This document shows positions 9,497-18,702 of a stretch of DNA of 37,243 bases, piece after piece. Under the pieces are notes generated by a model. That model did no database searches, was not told the origin of the DNA, and was given only the letters and a program-made list of their open reading frames with translations. The stretch is from Cerioporus squamosus (taxonomy: Eukaryota; Basidiomycota; Agaricomycetes; Polyporales; Polyporaceae). Each line of letters begins with the position of its first letter. Position 1 is the stretch's first letter. A program made the position numbers and the translations under genes. Where the stretch lies: NCBI GenBank assembly GCA_022592435.1, contig JABYQS010000278.1, positions 1 through 37,243 on the forward strand, given 5' to 3'.

Positions 9497-12400
9497 TTAG
9501 ACAGAATTCGTACCCACCACTCTCAAAGCTGTTATGTCTCCTTCAAGTCGACACCGTGGTGATGTCAGCAATCCAGGAAGCAGTATATTCAGAAGAGCTA
9601 CGGTGTAAAGCAGTTCGTGCGCATCAAACGGAACATCTTTGTTACTGGGAAGAGGTCTCGTCATGGCCAATGATAAGGTGTGGAACCTGAAGGAAAGACG
9701 CACCAGAACACGGCTGATAGGCATGGTAACCCAACATGTGTGTCCACCAATCGTAGCACAATGACAGACAACTGGGCATACCATATCCGAGAGCGAGACA
9801 AGCGTGTAGGCAGGACCTGGCTCCAAAGGTTCCAGATAGATGTCGGCATGCCAGAATCGAAGCGGGAACATTGAAGTGCTGTCAAGTAGGCCGAGAGCAT
9901 CAGAGATTACGATCCTCTAGCAGAGACTGGTAAAAGACGTACTTCAGTTGCCAGACAGATGAAATAGGCTGCGGCATGGGTCGAAGCCACCTGATGTGCA
10001 CGAGAAGGTGCCGTGGGATTAATGGAGACTCGTACGAGATTATGTCCTGGAGTTCCCCAACCCAAGTTGCGCCACTGTCAGAGATGCGTATGAGTACAAG
10101 GGAGTTGGACCGTGCAGCTGCGTCTCGTGCAGCATGGTACTTGTGACCAGAGATTACGACATGGTCGTAAAAGACTGCTTGGTCATGAATGAAAATGCTT
10201 GTGGGATGTACCGGAGGTGAGATTCGTGTGTGGAAGGTTGTTAATGGGTTCCGTGCTGTTAGGAACGTCACCAAATCCCAGTAGAAATCTTCGGGCAGAG
10301 TCTTGCACCTTGCATGTACGCTCAGTTCAAAGGTTGTTCCACCTGTTTCAAGTTGTGCATCAGCAGGGCGTCATCAGATGGACGGCGTGGAGTACGTACG
10401 GTCTGTCAGGGCAGTATCAACGTCCTGGACAAGCTGCTGTACAGAGCCACGACAGTCGCCTGTCGCATGTACCATCTTTGAACATGTGGCGTAGACAGAT
10501 GCTGATGGAGGGTCTCGAAGTCCTTGGGCGAGCTGCAGGGAGAGGAATGAGCAATACATTGGAGACATGAAGACAACACCGAAGCACTCACAAGGCGCGC
10601 AAGCTCAGCGGAACAGTGGAATTCGCGCATGAACGTACACTCGATCTCGCCTCCAGTATGGCCGTCGGTCTTGAAACTCTTCAAGATTCTGTTGATACGC
10701 TCGAATATGAACGTCCAGAATTCCCGAAGTGGCCCATAATTGAGAACGAAGTCACCAGCATGCGTTGCATAGTGGTGGTTGGGCCGTATGACCCTGGGGC
10801 CGTAAAGCTGGGTTCAGCGAGACATCACATATGTATCAGTCAGCTCTCTGCTACCTGCAGCACCGTCACCGATGGCATACTGCACGTACCTCAAGGAGCT
10901 CTGTCAGATACTCTCGGAGGAGACGGTCCGCTTTGTCCACATCTTCTTGAGTGAGCTTCTCAGATAGAAGAATCTGGAGTGATTTGCAGAGCTTCATGAA
11001 GTTCTCGAGGTCGCGTGGATGGGGATAGAGAGTAGATGCTGGCCCCGGATCTGCGTCCTCTTCGCGGTCGGAGGGATAAGCTTCCTCGTCAGAAATCTCA
11101 ATTGCACCCTTGTCATCGGGTTCAAGCTCCATTTGCTGCGTGTTCTCCAGTTAGTCACACAACTCCATGTAGACTTGAGGACTCACGTACCACTGCCTTG
11201 TAGGTGGGTTTACCTGTGCGCATCGACCTGCGCAGCTGGGGTTCCTGGATAGCAGTGGTGTCGTGAGTTGCAGAGCAGAGATGGCACAAGCTGTAGTGCG
11301 CAGACGTACCTGGACACTCTCGGACACCTGCTTCTTTGGTCCCTTTCGCCCTTGCCTTTTGGCAGGCTTCTTCGCTTCGCCTGCAAGTGCCTCCTCTCGA
11401 TCCTTCTTTGCCTTCTTTGCCTTCTTCTTCACAAGAAGAGCAGCAATTTGCTCACGCCGTACAGCAAGCCTTGATCCATCCGGATCTAGCTCACAGCCTT
11501 CCCAAATCTGTGGTAGCTGTGGACAGATGACACGATGTATTGAGGCTTCTCGGGTGAACTACAGGGTCTGACGGCTTACCACAAGTGGAGCAATCACGAC
11601 GGCGAGGTTGCGCCATTGATCTGCAGTCATCGAACCACCGGCGGGCTCTCCGACATGCCGTGGGAGGCGACCGAGTTCATCAGGCACGTGGAACTGACTC
11701 AAGCTGTGAGCATAAAAGACAAGGGAACTCGAGGGAAACAGAACTCGCCGTGCGCAGGATACCCTGGAACATCTTGAGTTCGATGTCCTTGCGAAAGATC
11801 CCGAGCTGTATCCAGATATGATAGAAATGAGTCTTGACAAGGCCTGTGCGCAGCTGTCAAGCATCGTAGGATGATAGTACATCAAATTCACTCACCCAGA
11901 AAGAGATTATGCATGGGGTCAATGACGATCATATCGGAGAAGTCGAAGTAGGGTAGACGGGCGAGTTCCGACCAGCATGTGGCATTTTTCTTTGCATATG
12001 CGGCACGTTCTGTTGGCGTCTTCAACGAGGCGTACTTGGCCATCATCGTACGGTGTTGGACATTTGAACGGGCGGGAAATGCTGTCGCAGCACAATAACA
12101 TTAACGGTAGTATAAGGAGGTACATCAAGACACTCACCATCACGAACAAAAGCGGCCGCTGTAGCTAGCAGAGCCTTGGTGATCCAATCGAGCGTGCACA
12201 AATAGGTGTGCGAGTGAGAGCCATATCCGCCAACTTTGTGCGCGGCAGGTTTGTCGCAGAAGACACCGACGAGAATGACCCGGACACGCCGGCCATCGGG
12301 ATATGATGGGGTTCGAATGAGTACACCCTTCCGCCACAGCATGATCAGCTCGTTCACGAGCACACGCAAGTAATACTGCGTCTCGTCGGGGTCAGTCTCC

Positions 12401-14404
12401 TTTGGACCAGGGATGATACCTGAGAGCAGCAGGTTGCATGCTCGAAAGCTAGCCATGGGACATGAGTGATACTCGGCAACACTAGGTAGTCATCTACTAA
12501 CCGGATATATGCGGGAAAGTTCACAATATTGAAGGACATCGAACACGATGTGTACGATGGAGACAGCTTGCTTCGTAGATAGGAGAACCTGGTGTAACGA
12601 TAAATAACCACATGATGCAGGGAGACTATCAATGACGCAGGACTCACCAATCAATCCCTAATGACAACCCTATTCGCAACTCGCCATCGGGCCCATCGGA
12701 CTCAGCAGGGTCGTAACGGAAGAATGGTGCGCTGTCTGGCCCAACAAGGCGGTGGCAAACTAGCCCATCGAACATATCGAGCAGGACCCCTGCTGTGCGT
12801 TGAACGTATTTCCATGCATTGACGAGGTCCTCCATACCGCGCATAGCAAGTATCGACTCAAGCTGCTCGGTGATGGTCTTGAACGGTGCACGGAGGAGCG
12901 GCTTTGTGCTAGACCACGGTCGACCATCAAAATCGAACAACGGTGCACCACACTTCGAGCAGCAGGTGTTCCGGTCATCGCAGACGGTCTCCGGGTGAGG
13001 GAAGAGGCAGGAAGGGCAGACCGGGAGCTCGTGAACCAGTGTATTGAGCTGCAGCGAAGACATTGCACTTGTGAGCGACGACGGAAGGGCCGGTGTGAGC
13101 GATGCGCAGCCGAGCTCGCAGAAGATGAGCCCGATTACGGTGATAGCGACGTCGCAATATCGATAGGGAAGGTGTCCGGAAAGGTGAAGATATGCAGCAA
13201 GTAGGGTAGCAAGGAAGACGGCGGGATGAGTTGCTGCGTAGATGAGCGCGAAAGGCGAGTATGTGGACGACCGCGGGACGAAGTATGATTCGAACTCTTC
13301 TGGAGTGTTCTGTACATCGCCGTTCTGGACCGTACTCGTACCACATGGTACGCCTTGCAGCTTGGGATGAGACACGGGGTCAACGCGCGCGGGCAAGCCC
13401 GTGGTTCCTTCTGCCTGGTCATCATCCTCTCCCTCGCCGTCCTCGTCTTCCCAGTTGTCATCGCATATAGGGAGGAGGTCGGTCTCGTCTTCTTCATGCT
13501 GGAGTTCCGGCAATTCTGCATGAGTGCTCACAGTCTGGTCGGACGGCGCACCATCTACTGGAGCGACAAGGAGCGATGTCAACTGAGTCGGGACAGCTGG
13601 CAAAGCCATGTCTTGCGACGACTTGGAGGGAGTGAGAAGCGGCGGTACGGGAGGGATGCTGCGCATGAAAGGATCGGCTAGGGGGGCTGGAACAGGAAAA
13701 GCAGTATGGGCCAGTGACGGATACCACTGCAATGGTGCAGATGGCATTGCCGGAGATGCGCTGATGGAAATGAAGCGTATGTCAGTTCTACAGCACAGTA
13801 CCGCTTCTTTATCGTAACTCACCACGAGGCGGACAGCCTTGCGACGTCCTCGACGCTACTAGACTTATCCGGATGTTCGGGCACACCAGTCGGAGCGTGA
13901 AGAGCCTGTGAACACACCACTTGTCAGTTCCACTCAGTTGTACACTCGCCATAACACACGTACTATTGACATCCAATCAGGTACTCGAGTCTGCGAGTCG
14001 AGCCGTGCAGCGTCATCGGCGAACGGTGGCGCTGCAGATCCAGAAGCAACTCCGGCAAAAGAAGTATCAAGCGAAGCCTGCCAACCATCGAACGGCATTG
14101 ACAGTTGAGGGACGGTATGACTATGACTGAATCGGGGATACCGCCGGCTATGGTTGCTGAATAACGAAGCAGGGTACAGGGCGCTGCTCAAAGTGCGTCG
14201 GGCAGCTCGTGCGTGTGCCAGGGACGTGGTTCGTGGCTGCAAGGTCCCATTGCACCTGAGGCAGTAGCAAGGAACGTCCTGTAGGACATCATCTGAAGTG
14301 AGCAGTAGCACGATCAATGGCAAGGCGAGGACACGTACATCGTGAGGTCGGGCAGGAGCCGAGGCTCGGATAAGACCCGAGAAGGCCCCGCCTGTGCTGA
14401 ACAT
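9497..14404 (-). CDS. Tnp2-family CACTA transposase
   Basis: Sixteen exons join in phase with no stop: 14404-14339, 14278-13964, 13905-13823, 13760-12648, 12588-12502, 12448-12138, 12081-11896, 11843-11749, 11693-11580, 11516-11310, 11244-11191, 11135-10890, 10807-10592, 10532-10400, 10342-9943, 9878-9497 (about 1,335 residues). Landmarks: N-terminal CYCLRC zinc-binding start (Cys 26/28/31), second Cys cluster about 403-426, KYVQRTAGVLLDMFDG, SPSYTSCSMSFNIVN, NLLLSGIIPGPKE, CDKPAAHKVGGYGSHSH, the signature IDPMHNLFLG at about 712-721, a Lys-rich linker (KKKAKKAKKDREE), RPNHHYATH, GGEIECTFMREFH, and a C-terminal FYDHVVISGHKYHAARDAA region. These are Tnp2 (EnSpm) hallmarks; the protein cuts and joins CACTA ends in the nucleus. 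The intron 11748-11694 is GC-AG. Start exon and last 50 residues are least certain: a 59-nt intron near 9711-9653 would end the protein soon after WVTMPISRVL. Confidence 0.92.
11694..11748 (-). other. GC-AG intron in the transposase
   Basis: To keep the Tnp2 frame from FQGILRT to FHVPDELG the 55-nt gap must be removed. Its donor reads GCGAGT where all the other introns traced in this gene begin GT. Length, phase and a TATGCTCAC branch-like site fit a real intron. It may be a native GC donor or a GT-to-GC change that weakens splicing. Confidence 0.6.
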
Positions 14405-15269
14405 GCGGCTCAGCAAGACTGGGTAGGAAACAGCCGGAGGTGCACGGGGCAGACGTAGACGGTCCCCGCACTACTTGGTAGGCGCTTGCGCGTGGTACCG
14501 AATCGGGACAGGTGCACAGGCCGCGCACTGCTCCAGGATTGGCACCACATGTACATACGAAGACGTTGAGTGTAAGGGCACAGATTTTGGAGGATTGTAA
14601 GGATGTGACACGCACCGATAAGTTTGGGGACAATGCGCGCAATGCGGCTTTGCACCGGCTGCAAGTCGCAGCTACCTCGCGAGCAAGGAAGCGCAGCGCA
14701 ACTTGAGGTCTCAACGGGACTATGTTGCGAAGTCGCGTAACCTTCGCGGTGCTCGAGCTGGTCGGGGACACGTTGTGCTTGAATAGCTGGTCGACTGGTA
14801 CGCGACAGAACGCGTGTACGCACCTGTTTCCAGACGTGTTGCGTTAACGCCAGCACCTTTGCCCGTCCTCAAGTTGCGATTAACGAGAATTCCGTTCCTG
14901 TTCACGCGAGGTGGAGAAGCCAACGTAGCAGAGGTCGAGTACAGGAAATTGCTCGAGAAGAATGAGTAGGGAAGAGCAAGTGGACGTGTCCGCAGGCGGA
15001 GTAAGTAACAAGTTATCCGAGTCGCTATAGGCGTCTATACGCCCAGTCGGGTGGAGTGACTGTGCAGCGCGACGTTGGGCGAGGGGATCGAAGTTGAGGG
15101 GAAAAGGGCCAAGACCCGAGACGCAGACGTCTTTTATGTCCTGCTGCAAGTCCAGACATGACCAACGGAGGTGGTCTCGCCCATGCAGAGCAGTGTCGGG
15201 TCGAGGCCATGCCAATTCATGCTCTCGGTTTTGGGGTGAGTAGAGATGGTTCATGTGGAACTGCTAGTA
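14405..15269. other. Space between transposase and third gene
   Basis: Upstream region of the transposase inside the element. A minus-strand frame with its own ATG (15254 down to 14880, 124 codons, ending EQERNSR) is present but has no recognisable domain. No TATA box on the minus strand was found. Confidence 0.35.
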
Positions 15270-16404
15270 TTACAAGTGCATCACACGCATCTTGCGCTCC
15301 AATTCTCCTACATCCGTTGGCTTGTCCCACAGATGCAGCGCATCTATCTCCTCCACCAGCGCTGCATACGCGAGGTCCTCCATGGCACGCGCAGACCCGT
15401 TCTCCTCCGACTCCTGTGAGGCAGCACGAGTGTCAGTGATGCGGCGACGAGGACGAGGTCGGGGACGCGGCGGAGAAGCCGCCGTAGTGAGGACGGAAGA
15501 TCGCCGATGTGCATGAAAATTCTGGAAGAGCTTACTATGAGAGTCGCAAACGAGCGGAAGGAAGAACATACCATGACACCACCGAGATATTGCCAGAGTC
15601 TCCACCACGGTCCCAACCCTCTCGCTTCCCTGCCGACCGGATTCCCAAGAACCTCCCGCGTGAACACAACAAGCCATCCAAGCGCGCCAGAGAACTGTTG
15701 AGGGCGCGTCCACGTCTGACAGATTTGCGATGCCCACTGCGGAGCGTCGGGGGCTTCGTTGTCAACCCCGCTATAGGTGGCGAGGAGAGTCTCGAACGTG
15801 CCCCCTGTCGGCATGCTCCAGTCGACGAGCTTGATATACAACGACCATAAGGTCGGATCATGAAAGACAGGACCTTGAGCACCCTGTACGCGTGTCATTG
15901 AGCAGGAAACAGAACACGAAGACAAAGACACTCACCTTCTTCCTCTGAATATACAACGATATATCCAGCGCAAGCATACTCGCCCCGCCGGTCGCTGCTC
16001 CAACCCCAGCTTCATCGGATATCAGAGCGCGAACGAGCTTGTCCACAGGGTCAGCGGCAGAGCAAAGCGGACGTGCTTCGTCAGATCGCAAGGCCGGAGT
16101 ACGAGTCGACGAGGTCGGGATGCCACAGGAAGCGTTTGAGTGCAAATACGGGCCATGGCACAAGTTTGAGTGTGTTCAAGTTGTGATTGTGCATCGCTTT
16201 GCAGACGAGCGCGTTAAGTACAGAGAGACGAGCCCAGAAGTGCGGTCGAGGAGACAGCGAGGGGTAGGTGCGAAATGGTGCGAGAGCAAGCCGCTCGTAG
16301 GCGCGTGGCCAGTTCGCAAAGGCTCGACCGGACCGGCCTCGCGAGTCCTCGCGCTCCCGCCCTTGCACACGTCCGCTAAACGAGGCGGACTTGTTCCGCG
16401 ACAC
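15270..16404 (-). CDS. Third, unrecognised gene carried inside the CACTA element
   Basis: The last three exons are clear by phase: a segment ending at 15936 (ALDISLYIQRKK), 15883-15572 (VFHDPTLWSLYIKLVDW, WASQICQTWTRPQQF, WWRLWQYLGG) and 15521-15270 (basic PRPRPRPRRR, then the acidic helical end EDLAYAALVEEIDALHLWDK), with introns 15935-15884 and 15571-15522 (52 and 50 nt). Upstream, 16404-16081 holds FWARLSVLNALVCKAM and LVPWPVFALKRFLWHPDLVD, but the join between the two frames near 16090 is unresolved: a splice, a frameshift or decay. No in-frame ATG is obvious before 16194. It lies inside the terminal repeats, so it moves with the element. It could be a standard accessory gene of this family or a captured host gene. 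Trp-rich and moderately hydrophobic, with no clear membrane helix set. Confidence 0.55.
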
Positions 16405-16540
16405 CCTCTGCTGTCTTTCGAGAGTCGAGTCCTATTCTACTTGTGGGCTACATCATACCAGACCGGGCGATACCCCGCGACCCCCTCGCTGTCCCCCGCG
16501 AACTGTCTTCTGAGCACTCCGCAACCCCCTCGCTAACCGG
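16336..16540. repeat. Right subterminal GC-rich repeats
   Basis: Copies of CCGC(G/A)ACCCCCTCGCT near 16474 and 16519, a degenerate copy near 16396 (CCGCGACACCCTCTGCTGT) and CCTCGCGAG near 16338. These are the inverted counterparts of the left-end repeats at 6405-6620. Confidence 0.6.
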
Positions 16541-16555
16541 TCAGCTCACGCAGTG
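16517..16555. repeat. Right terminal inverted repeat
   Basis: Ends CTCACGCAGTG at 16555, the exact inverse of the first 11 bases of the element, and shares the 15-base GC-rich block with the left end. Confidence 0.9.
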
Positions 16556-16558
16556 ATA
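16556..16558. repeat. Target-site duplication ATA, right copy
   Basis: Matches 6385-6387 and sits directly outside the element. Confidence 0.85.
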
Positions 16559-16587
16559 CTGCTCAGGTGCGAAGTATGTGACGATGA

Positions 16588-16594
16588 TATATAA
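16588..16594 (+). promoter_or_regulatory. TATA box of the F-box gene
   Basis: TATATAA, 53 bp before ATG 16641 and only 33 bp beyond the transposon end. The transposon has therefore replaced everything upstream of the core promoter. Confidence 0.6.
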
Positions 16595-16640
16595 CAACAG
16601 CCTACTGAAGATCACTCTGACGGGTCTTCCAGGGACTCGG

Positions 16641-18702
16641 ATGGCTACCAGGCTCCTGCAAGGTCACACTCCCAAGGTCTCGTATGACATCCTGGTCAAA
16701 GTTAGGCTTGTAGCTCTTGACGGGGGGGGTCGCAGATACCCCCCGTGAGAACTTCTGAGTGCGAAGTTTGGCTGGTGGGAACGATCGGAGTTCGAAGCTC
16801 GGGCGCTAGCACTTGCGTAAAACTCATTCTCTCGTCCTCCAAGCTGCCGAGATCGTGGACAAAGTTCCCTAAGACCACGGTCACCGGGTCGTGTATCTAC
16901 CACACCGCGCAATTTCTGGCTGAGCCTGGAGTCCCAAGTGGACGAGGGACTGAGAGCGAGAGAAGATGTTCCCACGGTACCTCACTGCCACCCCCCCTGC
17001 GAAGACGTACCAGCCTGTATTCTGAGGGACGAGGAACTACAGGCTGGCAAGCGAGCCTAGGTCAAAGTCATCGATGTGCTGGCCGATGAAGACGATCATA
17101 TCGAGAGCCGGGATGCCATCGCGGCATTGTCACAAACGTGCAGGTATCTCCGCGTGGAATGTACCAGACGTCTGTTGTCCGGCGAAGTGCGTGTCAATCT
17201 GGTCATGCAACCCCATCGTGTTGCGTCCTTCTGTCATTTCATACTGGGCGATCCCGTTGTCCGCATCCCCCTCCTGCGTCGCCTCACGATCGCTGCTCAC
17301 CATCTCCAAACGGAAGATGTGGCTCTGCTTTTTGCCGATGTTCTTAACCGGTCATGTTGTCTCGAGGGTCTCCACATCTACTCGCTGTTCATAATGATCA
17401 AGCCCGCCGTGGTCATCATATGCTCTGCAATATCAGCCCTCACTTCCTTGAGACATCTCACAGTGGAGCCAAGTGAATGTGACGACCCGAGCTACTGCCA
17501 CATATTCTATCATGCGTTGCAGGCTCTACAGTCACCCCTGACTTCAGTCCGACTGTTCATTCCGTCAACCATATTGCCAAGCCCATGTATCTTATACATG
17601 CGGAACGGAGATCCCATCTTTGCCCTATCTAGGTTGACCGGCTCACTGCGGAAAGTTGATTTCGCGGACGGGATAACCAGAGTCGGGGGTGGAATCCGCG
17701 TCTACCCCCTCGTAGAGGAACTCAGTATTACGAGCTATTTCTTTGGGATGCCAGACCTCAGGACCTACCTCCTCTGCTTCCCTAATCTTTGGCATCTCCA
17801 GTGCGGCAACAGTTACACCACCTGGTTCCGACATCAGCCCGATGCGGATATCTACCAAGTATCCTGTTGTGATGCCACCATCCAACAGTGGCATGACTAC
17901 AACAAGTGGGACAACAAGATACAGGCTCACGGATGGACGACGCTCCGGTCGTTCAGGGGCAGCATCATCGACGCCTATGTGCTTTCCCTCCCCTGTCGTG
18001 GCCTACATCTGCATCTGATGAGCACGGGTGGAAGCCGTGCGGCGGAGTACGCTATGCTTTCCACAATCCTCTCCGATATTCGACCTTCCTCTCTGCGCTT
18101 TGCCCTCAAGGTCTACAAGAGCAGAGAGTATATCCCCATCCTGCCGCCACAATCACTCTCAGGATGGGCCACAGACCTTGCCAGACTGGAAATCCGCATC
18201 AACATTGTCCAGCAGTTCTTCGACCTGAACGAGTGCTTTGTAAGACATGTTTCCCACCGCACATCAGCTCGTTATTCTCCACGTATTGATGAACCTCTTC
18301 CGCCAGTCCCATGTCCTGGAATTGCTCCAGTCGTTGCCATTATCATCCTCACAATTGGAACTACGCTGCTCAAATAAGGAGTCACAGCTTGGAGAAGAAC
18401 AGGAAGATCCAATGGAAGGGGAAAGCCGCATGACATGCCATCACCCGATGAGTGAGAGGGACCCAACCTGTTACACAATGAACGCCCTGCTGCGACACGA
18501 TCTTCACCAGCGGTTGCGGGACATGCTGCGCGCGAGCCCAACACTTAGGCGGGTGACGCTGATATGGGCGCGTTGCTATACGAGGGTGCCTACTCGGGTT
18601 ATCGGGATTGACCTTGACAACATCCCGCACTCAATGGACAGGCCCGGAGACGACTCGGACGGGTGGGTTAGGGATGCGCTGGCAGTGGATGTGGATTGGT
18701 AG
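16641..18702 (+). CDS. F-box/LRR-like protein, F-box split by a 357-bp insertion
   Basis: Model: 16641-16694, 17061-18239, 18307-18702, about 542 residues. The N-terminus reads PKVSYDILVKVIDVLADEDD and then ALSQTCRYLR, the form of the degenerate F-box common in Agaricomycete F-box proteins. The body holds repeated Leu-rich strands (LLRRLTIAA, LTSLRHLTVE, LVEELSITSYF, FPNLWHLQCG, TLRRVTLIW) typical of LRR-like substrate-binding regions of SCF ubiquitin ligases. The second intron (18240-18306, GTAAGA to CCAG, branch-like ATTGATG) is canonical. The first gap (16695-17060) is an insertion flanked by GGTCAAAGT; splicing at GTCAAAG or GTTAGG with acceptor CCTAG keeps the frame. If it is not spliced, the protein stops within about 35 codons. 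Start chosen as the first ATG after the TATA box and in frame with the F-box. Substrate unknown. Confidence 0.8.
16703..17059. mobile_element. Short non-autonomous insertion in the F-box coding sequence
   Basis: 357 bp, starting TAGGCTTG and ending CGAGCCTA (6-bp perfect inverted ends), between two copies of GGTCAAAGT (16694-16702 and 17060-17068). It contains two hairpins: CGGGGGG paired with CCCCCCG (16721-16745) and CCAGCCTGTA paired with TACAGGCTGG (17010-17047). An 8-9 bp duplication fits a hAT- or Mutator-type miniature element. It ends in CCTAG, a usable splice acceptor, and the bases across its left edge (GTTAGG) resemble a donor. Confidence 0.72.

Larger units (their letters stand above)
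6388..16555. mobile_element. Complete CACTA (EnSpm) DNA transposon, 10,168 bp
   Basis: Both ends are visible. The left end begins CACTGCGTGAG and the right end, read inward on the other strand, begins with the same 11 bases. The match extends to 39 bp (33 identical by eye), including a shared 15-base block GCGAGGGGGTTGCGG. The element is flanked by ATA on both sides. It carries a TnpA-like gene (7478-9449, +), a Tnp2 transposase (9497-14404, -) converging with it tail to tail, and a third minus-strand gene at 15270 to about 16404. GC-rich subterminal repeats occur at both ends, as CACTA transposases and their helper proteins require. Coding frames look intact, so this may be an autonomous, fairly recent copy. 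Confidence 0.93.

Noticed and set aside
11263..11571. Plus frame with a hydrophobic Phe/Ser-rich stretch resembling a membrane helix
   Set aside because: It is the antisense of the Lys-rich linker of the transposase.
12305..12320. tRNA-like GGTTCGAAT box
   Set aside because: No acceptor stem or anticodon arm around it; it lies within a transposase exon.
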